From positions 57,686-121,685 of the forward strand of contig NZ_JAHQCX010000018.1 in NCBI RefSeq assembly GCF_019042245.1: DNA of 64,000 nt. Direction: 5' to 3'. This document shows positions 7,953 to 16,210 of this stretch, piece after piece. Position numbers and translations under genes: made by a program. This stretch comes from Diplocloster modestus (GTDB lineage: Bacteria; Bacillota; Clostridia; Lachnospirales; Lachnospiraceae). Every line of letters starts with the position of its first letter. Position 1 is the first letter of the stretch. Under the pieces are notes generated by a model. That model was not told the origin of the DNA and did no database searches. It worked only from the letters and a program-made list of their open reading frames with translations.

Positions 7953-10241
7953 TTACATGGGATATCCATACTCCCGGAACAGCTCCTCCATCTCAATCTG
8001 CCCCACCCTGAGTGCCTCTTTCACCGACATACCCTGGTTCAGGATATTGCGCATCACGTTACACAGGATCCGCTCCGGACTGCTGCTGCACATAACCCTG
8101 GACGTCACGGTTTTCACGGGGCCGCTGCGGGAGTGTGAATACCGGAAGCTGTCCTGTACTACACGCATCCAGGGATACAGTTCCAGGATCTCATTACTGT
8201 GATAAGGATACACCAGCGTCGATTGTCCTCCCAGGATCGTCATATAGTAGCTGGTATCTTTCTGGCACAGCCACCTAAAATACTCATGGGCCAGCTCCTT
8301 GTTCCGGGAATATCGGCTGAGTCCCATATTCCATCCCACGGTCATCGGCGCCTTACCAGGCAGCATGGTATAGCCCACCTTCCCAATCACGTTTGTGTCG
8401 ATGCTGCTTCGTATCTCTCCCGCATATTCCGTACAGGTAACCAGCATCGCTGTTTTCCCGCTGCAAAAATCCTCGATGATCTCTTCGATAGAGGTATCAA
8501 ACGGAGATCTCTGTACATAGTTTAATGTCTCCAAAATAACCTGGAACGCCTTCTCATTTTGAGGGGTATCCATGCACACCCGGTTTTTACTGTTCCACAT
8601 CTTCCCACCCTCGGCCCAGAGCCGGATCAGCAGTTCCGGAGCCAATTCCCCGTCAGTTTTTCCGCTGACACTGGTTCCATACTCCGTAGGGGAATACGGA
8701 TTACAGGACCGGGTGAAAAATTCCGCGATTCCGTTAAACTCCGTCCATGTTCTGGGCGCCCGCAATGGAATCTTATATTTATCCTTAAAAGCCTTCATAC
8801 TCGAAGCCTTCTCAAACAGATCCTGCCGGTAATACATTCCCTGTGTCCCGCCGCTAAGCGGAATCGCCACACACCGGTTCTTATAATAACAGTTATCCAT
8901 ATTTTCCTTCAGAATATGGTTCCGGTTGAAGTCCGGGCCTTCCACCACCTCCGTGATATCCTCCAGATAATGATTATCCGCCAGGTAATCCTTCCAAGGC
9001 ACATCGAACACAAAAATATCATACTGGGGATCCAGATCCGGCCCGTCCTCCACGATCCTCTGAAACAAATCCATAATATCCCCGATACTGTCATAGATAA
9101 TATCCACATCATATAGATTGGAAAAACAGCGTGACACCAGCTTAATCGAATTCGTAGACGGGATCTCGTAATGCAGAATCCGCAACGACCGCCGGCCTGA
9201 AGATGAGATCCCCCCAGGTTTCTTCCTTCTGGCCCTGGCCGGCAGGTTCAGTTTCGTAAACACAATATCATCCGTAAAAGACAGGTTCTGTTTCTCCAAG
9301 GTATATGGCTTCGCAATATTTCCAATCAGCAGACCGGCCACCGATGTTCCCATCGTAAATGCGGTCCTGGAAGAATGTGTTACCCCGGGAAGCCGGTCTG
9401 ATTTACTCCAGCTCTCCTCCCCCAGCGTCAACACCTGAATATCCTTTCCTGGAGTAATTCCCTGGATATCCAGTGCCTCCCAAATCCCTCTCGTCATCGT
9501 AACGGAAGAGCTGATAATCGCATGTGGTATCTTCTTCTGGCACACCAGCATCGCCGCCTTAAAAGCATCCTCTTTCGTCATATTGGTGACCCGCACCCAT
9601 TCTTTATGATATGGTCGTCCAGCTTCGTTCAGCGCATCCATATATCCCCTCAGGCACGCCTTCTGGGAGGACAGATGATGTGCTCCCGTGATCAGCGCAA
9701 TATCCTTGTAATCCTTCTGCAGTAAATTTCTGGTAAAATAATATACCGTCCCATAGTTATCAAAGCTCGCAAAATTCACATGGATACCCTCCGGCATCCG
9801 GTCCATGAACACGGTAGGAATATTTAATTTCTCTATACGCCCCTTAAAAAAAACAGTGTTTTCCGGCTGGCACGACAAAATCAGCAGACCCGCCACGTTC
9901 TTATTAATAAATTCCTCGATCTTCTCCGACTCACTTTTCTTAGATCCGTAAGAAAACGCCACGTTAATAATATAGCCTTCCTGCTGGCTCTGGGACGAAA
10001 TACCCTTTAATATCTCCGCATAAAATGCATCGTTAATATCCGGCAGCACAACCCCGATTTCCTTAGAGGATCTCAGCTTCAAATTCCTTGCAGCTGAATT
10101 CGGAATATATCCCAATTCCTCAATCGCTTCCATCACCCGAAGCTTCGTTTCCACCCGGACATTCTTCGCACCGCTCAGACAGCAGCTAACTGTGGCAATC
10201 GATACCCCTGCCCTCTTTGCCACATCCTTTAAAGTAGCCAT
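7953..10241 (-). CDS. LacI-family regulator fused to a C-terminal extracellular-solute-binding-protein (SBP_bac_1-like) domain
   Basis: 762 residues, about 420 longer than a normal LacI protein. Residues 1-55 are the LacI helix-turn-helix and hinge (TLKDVAKRAGVSIATVS ... GYIPNSAARNL). About 60-335 are the usual Peripla_BP_3 effector domain. After a basic linker (ARARRKKPGG) residues ~352-762 resemble a family 1 solute-binding protein: LRILHYEIPS, PLSGGTQGMYYRQDLFEKA, and late MLPGKAPMTVGWNMGLSRYS. No signal peptide exists, so this domain must be cytoplasmic and likely senses a second ligand. RBS GGAGGTG. Matching operators flank the gene, which suggests autoregulation and control of the importer. 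Confidence 0.88.
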   Translation of the reverse strand: MATLKDVAKRAGVSIATVSCCLSGAKNVRVETKLRVMEAIEELGYIPNSAARNLKLRSSKEIGVVLPDINDAFYAEILKGISSQSQQEGYIINVAFSYGSKKSESEKIEEFINKNVAGLLILSCQPENTVFFKGRIEKLNIPTVFMDRMPEGIHVNFASFDNYGTVYYFTRNLLQKDYKDIALITGAHHLSSQKACLRGYMDALNEAGRPYHKEWVRVTNMTKEDAFKAAMLVCQKKIPHAIISSSVTMTRGIWEALDIQGITPGKDIQVLTLGEESWSKSDRLPGVTHSSRTAFTMGTSVAGLLIGNIAKPYTLEKQNLSFTDDIVFTKLNLPARARRKKPGGISSSGRRSLRILHYEIPSTNSIKLVSRCFSNLYDVDIIYDSIGDIMDLFQRIVEDGPDLDPQYDIFVFDVPWKDYLADNHYLEDITEVVEGPDFNRNHILKENMDNCYYKNRCVAIPLSGGTQGMYYRQDLFEKASSMKAFKDKYKIPLRAPRTWTEFNGIAEFFTRSCNPYSPTEYGTSVSGKTDGELAPELLIRLWAEGGKMWNSKNRVCMDTPQNEKAFQVILETLNYVQRSPFDTSIEEIIEDFCSGKTAMLVTCTEYAGEIRSSIDTNVIGKVGYTMLPGKAPMTVGWNMGLSRYSRNKELAHEYFRWLCQKDTSYYMTILGGQSTLVYPYHSNEILELYPWMRVVQDSFRYSHSRSGPVKTVTSRVMCSSSPERILCNVMRNILNQGMSVKEALRVGQIEMEELFREYGYPM

Positions 10242-10255
10242 ACCGCACCTCCATT

Positions 10256-10271
10256 TTCTAAACGTTTTGAT
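10256..10271. promoter_or_regulatory. Second LacI-type operator, ahead of the LacI-fusion gene
   Basis: TTCTAAACGTTTTGAT matches the perfect palindrome at 7932-7947 in 14 of 16 positions. It overlaps the stop of the isomerase gene and lies 15 bases upstream of the LacI-fusion start codon, a position suited to autoregulation. Confidence 0.6.
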
Positions 10272-11127
10272 TTATTGATTTAAGCAGTTCTTTAACCAGC
10301 AGGACGCAGCCCCGGATCTCTTCAAAGCAGTTGTTCAGGGTTTCCCGTTCGATCGTCAGATAACCGCTGTAGGAGATATCGCGCAGGGCCTGGAGCCATC
10401 GGGGAAGGTTGACGCCGCCTTCTCCCAATGGTGTCTCGAGAAAATAATCACTGAGACGCATATCCCCGATGCCGCCCTCAGCAAAGTAACGGTAGATGAC
10501 GGCCGGATCGGTTTGTTTTAACATTTTCCCGTCTTTGACATGGGTGTGTACGATACGGTCTTTTAAAATACGGACGCCCTCTATGGGGTCATCACCAGTC
10601 ACCATGACCAAGTTCGCCGGATCGTAGTTGACTCCGATATAGGGACAGTCCAGCCCGGTCAGAAAGCTGTTCAGCACACAGATGGTCTCCGGGCCCGTTT
10701 CGATAGCCAGGCAGACCCCATAGGACTCGCAAAGTTCGTTCATTCTTCGGCAGGCATCCGCCAGGACACGGCGGACTGGATCGGCGGGATCTGATGGGAT
10801 CACCCCCAGATGCGTGGTTATCGTGCGGCAGCCCAGCTCACCGGCCCATTTTATAATGCGACCGGTTTTGGCGATCCGCTCCGGGTTATCCCGGGGGATG
10901 GCGAAGCCGTGGCCGCCCAGGTCAGCGCAGACGGCACTGATATCGAGGCCGGTTTTTTGCAGGGCTTTTTCAAACTCCCGGCGCCGGGATGGAATGAGGC
11001 GGTCACAGTCCAGAGGGCCGGTGCCGCCATAGAATTGGACGGCATCGGCACCGGTGCCGCGCGCCAGGGACAGGGCGGCGAACGGATCGGTTTGGAAGGC
11101 TTCCAGCATAACTCCTATTTGATTCAT
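10258..11127 (-). CDS. Sugar phosphate isomerase/epimerase family protein (xylose isomerase-like TIM barrel)
   Basis: 289 residues from the ATG at 11127, which has AAGGAG upstream; the longer frame to 11160 has no such site. Motifs of the AP-endonuclease-2/IolE-type TIM barrel are present: DAVQFYGG, ITTHLGV, LAIETGPE with the metal-ligand glutamate, IGVNYDPANLV, VHTHVKDG and LTIERE near the C-terminus. The family isomerises or epimerises sugars and inositol derivatives using a divalent metal. It heads the operon with the LacI-fusion regulator and importer, so it probably processes the imported compound. Confidence 0.82.
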   Translation of the reverse strand: MNQIGVMLEAFQTDPFAALSLARGTGADAVQFYGGTGPLDCDRLIPSRRREFEKALQKTGLDISAVCADLGGHGFAIPRDNPERIAKTGRIIKWAGELGCRTITTHLGVIPSDPADPVRRVLADACRRMNELCESYGVCLAIETGPETICVLNSFLTGLDCPYIGVNYDPANLVMVTGDDPIEGVRILKDRIVHTHVKDGKMLKQTDPAVIYRYFAEGGIGDMRLSDYFLETPLGEGGVNLPRWLQALRDISYSGYLTIERETLNNCFEEIRGCVLLVKELLKSINQNV

Positions 11128-11183
11128 AACATTCTCCTTCTTTGTATGCCGCCAGCGCAAGGCGGATTTTAAGTGCTGTCTTT

Positions 11184-12065
11184 TTAGCGCCGCAGGGAAA
11201 GCGCGTATTCCGTAGGGGTCATCTGGGTCTCTTCCTTGAAGCGCCTGGAGAAATAATAGATATTATCATACCCTGTTAACTCCGCGATCTGTGTAAAATT
11301 GTAATTACTCTCCCGGATCAGCCGTTTCGCCTCATTGATCCGGGTCTTCGTCAGGTAGGCCATAACAGAGGAGCCTGTCTGATCCTTATAGGTGCGTTTC
11401 AGCTGGGAGACGCTGATGTTCACCTGGGCCGCCAGGATTTCCAATGTGAGTTTCCCGGCATAGTGGTCTCTTATGTAGGACTGCACCCGCTGCACGATGA
11501 TCGCGTGGTTCTGCAGGGCATTGGAGCCGATCCGTCTTTCCCGGATGCCGATTCCATCCTGCCGGCGGTATATCAGGATGAAGAGCTGTTCCAGACTGGT
11601 TTTCAGAAGCTGATCGCTTCCAAAGGGCGCGTTGGGATTTTTCTGCATATTGATCCCCGGCGCTGACTTTTCAAAAAATTCATAAGCGGATTCCGATTCC
11701 GTAACGACCCGGAGAAGGCACTCCTTTTCGAACTGATTCAGCAAAAGAATTTTATTGCGGAAATATTCCATACACGGACTGTCGCAGCAGAAGGACACGA
11801 CAATAATGTTGGCCGTGGAGTTCCGTATTGTCTGCAGGTCATGGTATTCCCCCGGACAATGAAACGCCATCTCTCCCGTTTTTAACAGATAACGCCGTCT
11901 GTCGGCCGTAATAATGAGTTCCCCCTTGTCCACATAGACAAATTCCCAGAAATCATGGCTCTCCCCTTCGAATATATAATTTTTAGGCAGGACGTAATAC
12001 GATATATTGACAATGTCCGTGATAAATACAACGGTCTCTAATTTTAATTTATAGTATTGTTGCAT
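11184..12065 (-). CDS. AraC-family transcriptional regulator with N-terminal cupin
   Basis: 293 residues from the ATG at 12065, preceded by GTGAGGATAA; the longer frame to 12218 runs into regulatory DNA and lacks a site. The N-terminal ~150 residues form a cupin-like sensor (YVDKGELIITADRRRYLLKTGEMAF). The C-terminal ~100 residues carry the two AraC helix-turn-helices (LTLEILAAQVNISVSQLKR; IAELTGYDNIYYFSRRFK). It is divergent from the 12268-15149 operon, and paired direct repeats lie between them, so it probably activates that operon in response to a sugar. Confidence 0.9.
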   Translation of the reverse strand: MQQYYKLKLETVVFITDIVNISYYVLPKNYIFEGESHDFWEFVYVDKGELIITADRRRYLLKTGEMAFHCPGEYHDLQTIRNSTANIIVVSFCCDSPCMEYFRNKILLLNQFEKECLLRVVTESESAYEFFEKSAPGINMQKNPNAPFGSDQLLKTSLEQLFILIYRRQDGIGIRERRIGSNALQNHAIIVQRVQSYIRDHYAGKLTLEILAAQVNISVSQLKRTYKDQTGSSVMAYLTKTRINEAKRLIRESNYNFTQIAELTGYDNIYYFSRRFKEETQMTPTEYALSLRR

Positions 12066-12164
12066 ATTTATCCTCACTTTTTCAAAAGATGCTCCGATTA
12101 TATAAATTTGCGGACGTTTATTGTAAAGTGTAATTCTTAAAAAGCGTTTATAATTAGAGTTATC

Positions 12165-12180
12165 AAAAGTATATACTTTT
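12165..12180. promoter_or_regulatory. Perfect palindrome in the AraC/isomerase divergent promoter region
   Basis: AAAAGTATATACTTTT is a perfect 16-bp palindrome about midway between the divergent start codons at 12065 and 12268. It may be an operator; its position also suits the core promoter of the araC-type gene. Confidence 0.4.
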
Positions 12181-12184
12181 CGGC

Positions 12185-12223
12185 CAATCATGTAAATAGT
12201 GTTCACACAGTCAATCATGTAAA
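12185..12223. promoter_or_regulatory. Direct-repeat operator, probable AraC-type half-sites
   Basis: CAATCATGTAAA occurs twice, at 12185-12196 and 12212-12223, with 27 bp between starts. AraC-family activators bind such paired direct repeats just upstream of the target -35 region. Here the downstream copy ends 44 bases before the TTG start of the isomerase gene. Confidence 0.6.
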
Positions 12224-12267
12224 CCTGTATTCAGACGGAATACAAAAAGAAAAGAAGGTGGATTATT

Positions 12268-13107
12268 TTGAAAAAAGCAATCAGCATCTGGTCATTTACC
12301 GGCCAGCCTCTGAGGAAATGTATGGAGCTGGCCAAAGACGCAGGATTTGACGGAATCGAGCTGGCTATGGATGGCACGGGGGAATTGACACCGGATATCA
12401 CAGACGCGGCATTGAAACGGATTTTAAAAGATTCCCGGGAGACAGGCATCCGGATTCACAGCATCGCCAGCGGTCTGTACTGGGATTATTCCTTCACGTC
12501 GGATGAGGAAACCCAGAGGGAACGGGCCGTGGAACTGGCCCTGCGGCAAATCCGGATTGCCAAAACGCTGGAAGCGGATTCGGTATTGATCGTGCCGGGC
12601 GCCGTAGGTGTTGATTTTTTACCCGGCCGGGCCGTGGTGCCTTATGACATTGCCTATGAAAGAGCGCTTCTGGCGTTGCGGAGGCTGGCGCCCGCAGCGG
12701 TGGAGGCACAGATCCAGGTCGGTATCGAGAATGTGTGGAATAAGTTCCTGGTGTCCCCGTTGGAAATGCGTGACTTTATCGATCAAGTGGACTGCCCGTA
12801 CATAGGCTCCTACTTCGATGTGGGAAATGTGGTATATAACGGATATCCGGAGCAGTGGATCCGGATTCTGGGCAAACGCATCAAGAAGGTTCATTTTAAA
12901 GATTACAGAAGAGCGGCGGGAGGACTGCACGGGTTCGTGGATCTGCTGGCCGGTGATGTGGACTGGCCGGAAGTGATGCAGGCCTTCCGGGATATCGGAT
13001 ATGAAGGCTATTGTACCGCGGAAATACTGCCGCCCTACGCCTGCTGGCCCGAACAGATTCTCTATAACACGGCGGCCTCTATGGACCGCATCTTTGGAAA
13101 GGAGTAA
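12268..13107 (+). CDS. Sugar phosphate isomerase/epimerase family protein (TIM barrel)
   Basis: 279 residues. The start is a TTG at 12268 preceded by GAAGGTGG; no better upstream start exists. Family motifs: GFDGIELAMDG, IHSIASGLYWDYSF, VGIENVWNKFL with the metal-ligand glutamate, IGSYFDVGNV, VHFKDYRR, and YCTAEILPP at the end. It is similar in fold to, but clearly different in sequence from, the isomerase at 10258-11127. It is first of a three-gene operon with two Gfo/Idh/MocA dehydrogenases. A combined oxidation-epimerisation route for an inositol-like or rare sugar is a reasonable inference. Confidence 0.85.
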   Translation: MKKAISIWSFTGQPLRKCMELAKDAGFDGIELAMDGTGELTPDITDAALKRILKDSRETGIRIHSIASGLYWDYSFTSDEETQRERAVELALRQIRIAKTLEADSVLIVPGAVGVDFLPGRAVVPYDIAYERALLALRRLAPAAVEAQIQVGIENVWNKFLVSPLEMRDFIDQVDCPYIGSYFDVGNVVYNGYPEQWIRILGKRIKKVHFKDYRRAAGGLHGFVDLLAGDVDWPEVMQAFRDIGYEGYCTAEILPPYACWPEQILYNTAASMDRIFGKE

Positions 13108-13113
13108 ATTCTT

Positions 13114-14130
13114 ATGCTGAAAATCGGATTAATCGGCGCCGGATATATGGGCGGGATGCACACTGCCTGCTATCAGGCCCTGATGGAAGAGGATGTAAAA
13201 GTTACCGCGGTGGCGGACCTGCGGCCGGAGTATGCCAAAGCTGCCGCTGAGAAATTTTCCGCGCAGACCTATGGGGAGGGAATGGACCTGATCGAACAGG
13301 CGGATGTGGATGTGATCGATATCTGCCTGCCCACCTACCTTCATACGAAATATGCCGTTGCGGCCATGAAAAAGGGCCGGGCCGTATTTATAGAAAAACC
13401 GGTTTGTCTGCGCCCGGATGAGATGGATCTTCTGCTGGCCACTCAGCAGGAAACCGCCGTCCCTGTCATGGTAGGACAGTGTATCCGGCTGTGGAGCGAG
13501 TATGCCTGGCTGAAAGAGGCCATGGAAAACCAGACCTATGGAGCGTTCCGATCCGGTGTCTTCAAACGGATCAGCCCGCTTCCCGGATGGGCATGGGAGA
13601 ACTGGCTTCACCGCCCCGAGTGCTCCGGCACCGTAGCCCTGGATATGCATGTGCATGACGTGGATTATGTGCGGTATCTGCTGGGTGATCCCCTGGAAGT
13701 AACCGCCCGTGCGGCCAGGGATTCGCAAGGTGTCATCCAGCAGATCTTCGCCACTTACGGATATGAAAACGCTGCCGTCACTGTGGAGGCCTGCTGGGAT
13801 TACCCGGATGCGTTCCCATTTACCATGGAATACCGGGTTAAATTCGACGAGGCCACCGTTGTATTCGATTCCTCCGCCACTCCCTCCCTGGCCGTCTATC
13901 CTAAGACCGGCGGGCGGATCATCCCTGAGCTTGACAAAGAGTTTGAGAGTGAAAATGATATCGGTGGAAATATTTCTTCTCTGGGGGGTTACTATAACGA
14001 GCTCCGGTATTTTACGCAGGGTGTTAAAAACCATACCCCTCTGACCGCAGCCACGCTGGAGGAGGCAGTCCGTTCCGTCCGGCTTGTGCTCCAGGAGATC
14101 GAACTGGCGGGGGGTATGAGACGGCCATGA
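13114..14130 (+). CDS. Gfo/Idh/MocA family NAD(P)-dependent oxidoreductase
   Basis: 338 residues, ATG 6 bases after the previous stop with AAAGGAG ahead. The N-terminal Rossmann fold starts LKIGLIGAGYMGGMH, and the catalytic-loop motif FIEKPV follows at about residue 93. The C-terminal alpha/beta domain has DMHVHDVDYVRYLLG, with the conserved DxxxHxxD-type metal- or substrate-binding positions. Such enzymes oxidise sugar or inositol hydroxyls to ketones. It overlaps the next gene by 4 bases (ATGA), so the two dehydrogenases are translationally coupled. Confidence 0.88.
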   Translation: MLKIGLIGAGYMGGMHTACYQALMEEDVKVTAVADLRPEYAKAAAEKFSAQTYGEGMDLIEQADVDVIDICLPTYLHTKYAVAAMKKGRAVFIEKPVCLRPDEMDLLLATQQETAVPVMVGQCIRLWSEYAWLKEAMENQTYGAFRSGVFKRISPLPGWAWENWLHRPECSGTVALDMHVHDVDYVRYLLGDPLEVTARAARDSQGVIQQIFATYGYENAAVTVEACWDYPDAFPFTMEYRVKFDEATVVFDSSATPSLAVYPKTGGRIIPELDKEFESENDIGGNISSLGGYYNELRYFTQGVKNHTPLTAATLEEAVRSVRLVLQEIELAGGMRRP

Positions 14131-15149
14131 GAAAAACCTATGGCGTGGCGCTGATTGGCTGCGGGCATATGGGGGAGGCTCATCTTTCTCAAATTTATTA
14201 TAAAGAAAATGTGAGGCTTGAGTATGTGTGTGATCTGGACGAGCCGAAGGCCCTCAGCTTCCAGAAACGATACAGAGCCAACCATTTCTGCACGGACAGC
14301 CGGGACTGTATCTCTTCTGCCCAGGTCGATATCGTGATCATCGCTACGTATCCCAGCACCCACCTCGAGCTGGTGCAGCAGTGCATCCTTCATCAAAAGC
14401 ATGTGATCTGCGAGAAACCTATCGCGCCGAATCCGGAAGAAGGCCGCCGCTTCGTCCAGCTGGTCAGGGAACATCCTGAGTGCAAGGTCCTGGTGGGCCA
14501 CATATTGCGGCACAATGCCACCTACCAAAAGGTGGCCGGCATGATCCGGTCCGGCGCCATCGGCAGACCCATCGTCTTTCGGATGGTGCAGAATCATCAC
14601 ACCATGGACTGGGGAAAATACCTGGCAATATTGAAAGAAACTTCGCCTCTTCTGGACTGCGGAGTCCACTACGTAGATGTGACGCAGTGGTTCACGGGCG
14701 CCCGGGTGCATCGTGTGACGGCATCCGGTTCCAGAACAGAGGAAAGCGTTCCGGAGGATTCCTTTAATTATGGTTTTATGACTCTGGAACTGGACGACGG
14801 TTCCGTCGGGTACTATGAGGCCGGTTGGAGCAATACTTTTTCCTCGGATAATCTAAAAGAATTCGTCGGCCCAGAGGGAAGTATCCGGATCATCTACCGG
14901 AAAGACCGGCAGACGCATCAGGAGGAAGGCGATTTGATCGAATATTACAAATATCCGGAGAAGGAGTATGAGATGATCAACCTCCAAAGCGACCGCAAAC
15001 CCACCGGTGCCCAGTTTGACCATCTGATCCGGATGATCGAGGAGGGGTGTGAGGCGAATCCAACCATCGAGGAAGTATTTGAGAGCTTTATGGTATGCTG
15101 TGATGCGCAAAAACAGGTGCTTGATAAACTGAAACAGCAGGAAAAGTAG
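14127..15149 (+). CDS. Gfo/Idh/MocA family NAD(P)-dependent oxidoreductase
   Basis: 340 residues, ATG overlapping the preceding gene's TGA. Rossmann motif ALIGCGHMGEAH, then VICEKPIAPNPEEG around residue 95, and a C-terminal domain with LLDCGVHYVDVTQWF. It is the second dehydrogenase of the operon and only distantly similar to the first. The pair may interconvert a sugar through a keto intermediate, with the TIM-barrel protein as epimerase. Substrate unknown. An AT-rich gap follows with no convincing terminator. Confidence 0.88.
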   Translation: MRKTYGVALIGCGHMGEAHLSQIYYKENVRLEYVCDLDEPKALSFQKRYRANHFCTDSRDCISSAQVDIVIIATYPSTHLELVQQCILHQKHVICEKPIAPNPEEGRRFVQLVREHPECKVLVGHILRHNATYQKVAGMIRSGAIGRPIVFRMVQNHHTMDWGKYLAILKETSPLLDCGVHYVDVTQWFTGARVHRVTASGSRTEESVPEDSFNYGFMTLELDDGSVGYYEAGWSNTFSSDNLKEFVGPEGSIRIIYRKDRQTHQEEGDLIEYYKYPEKEYEMINLQSDRKPTGAQFDHLIRMIEEGCEANPTIEEVFESFMVCCDAQKQVLDKLKQQEK

Positions 15150-15458
15150 TTCTTTCTATTATCATTTTAATAAATTATTTTTATAATACATGGTTTTTTG
15201 CTCCAATAACATTTTATATACAAAATTTTATATATAAACCATAGATTTTCGCTTGTTTTATAGATCATTTATCAAAATAACTGATAAAATCAATATTTTT
15301 TTACTTTTAAATAATAAATTTATTTTATAAAATTCGTTGACATATATCGGATGCTGATATATGATTAGCTTATAAAAACGCCGTAGTAAGCATTAAATAA
15401 AACATTTTTAAAATATTCATCAGGAAAGACCGAAAAAAACAGAAAGGAAGGGACATGA
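15150..15458. other. 309-base AT-rich intergenic region
   Basis: No gene is visible here. It holds an inverted repeat TTTATCA (15268-15274) and TGATAAA (15282-15288), which could be an operator, and the strong promoter described at 15337-15365. The region is much more AT-rich than the flanking genes. Confidence 0.7.
15337..15365 (+). promoter_or_regulatory. Sigma-A promoter of the PIG-L/NagB-like operon
   Basis: TTGACA (15337-15342), 17-base spacer and TATGAT (15360-15365) make a near-consensus promoter. Transcription would start near 15372, giving a leader of about 87 bases before the PIG-L start codon. Confidence 0.8.
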
Positions 15459-16166
15459 ATGAATGTATTAGCAGTGGGATGCCATCCGGACGATCTGGAA
15501 ATAGCCTGTTCCGGCACGCTGGTCAAATATGTGGAACAGGGCGCGGATGTGTATATGTGCCATGTGGCTAACGGGAACATGGGACATGTTCAGATTTTAC
15601 CGGAACCATTACGAGAGATCAGAACAAAGGAGGCTGAGGAGGCAGGGCGGATCATCGGCGCCAAAGAAGTATTTAATCTGGATGTAGGCGATGTCCTGGT
15701 CACCCGATATGATAATGACGTGGTGGATGCCATGGCTGATGTGGTTCGTTATGTGAAGCCGGACGTGATCATCACCCATAACGACACAGATTACATGCAG
15801 GATCATATTGAAACCAACCGGCTGGCCTTTAATGGAAGCTTTATCGCCACCCTGGCACACAAGTCCGTAAAATATGCGGCTATAACTGATTTTATTCCAA
15901 TCTATTACATGGATACCGTTGGCGGTGTTGATTTTTCTCCCACCCATTATGTGGATATCACGGATCAGATTGAGACAAAGTTAAAGGCCCTCTCCTGCCA
16001 TGATTCCCAGATCCGATGGATGCTGGAACATGATCACATTGATTTTATCGATATGGTGAGAACCTGTTCCAAATACCGCGGATATCAGTGCGGCGTCCCT
16101 TATGCGGAGGGTTACCGTCCATGCACCGTTTATCCGAGAATGACTACGAAGCATCTGTTACCGTAA
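15459..16166 (+). CDS. PIG-L family deacetylase (LmbE-like)
   Basis: 235 residues, ATG with AGGAAGGG upstream. The zinc-site motif CHPDD is at residues 8-12, and the late histidine motif YMQDHIETN follows near residue 112. PIG-L/LmbE enzymes hydrolyse N-acetyl groups from GlcNAc-containing small molecules and conjugates in the cytoplasm. The next gene is NagB-like, so the pair resembles a deacetylation-deamination route like NagA/NagB but with a different deacetylase family. This is an inference from adjacency. Confidence 0.88.
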   Translation: MNVLAVGCHPDDLEIACSGTLVKYVEQGADVYMCHVANGNMGHVQILPEPLREIRTKEAEEAGRIIGAKEVFNLDVGDVLVTRYDNDVVDAMADVVRYVKPDVIITHNDTDYMQDHIETNRLAFNGSFIATLAHKSVKYAAITDFIPIYYMDTVGGVDFSPTHYVDITDQIETKLKALSCHDSQIRWMLEHDHIDFIDMVRTCSKYRGYQCGVPYAEGYRPCTVYPRMTTKHLLP

Positions 16167-16210
16167 GAGATGTTCGCAAATAGATTACATATAAGGAAGG
16201 ATGAATAACT

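Noticed and set aside
12137..12151. Catabolite-responsive (cre-like) element near the AraC gene
   Set aside because: The stretch around AAAAAGCGTTTATA matches the cre consensus only in part, so it is not reported as a site.
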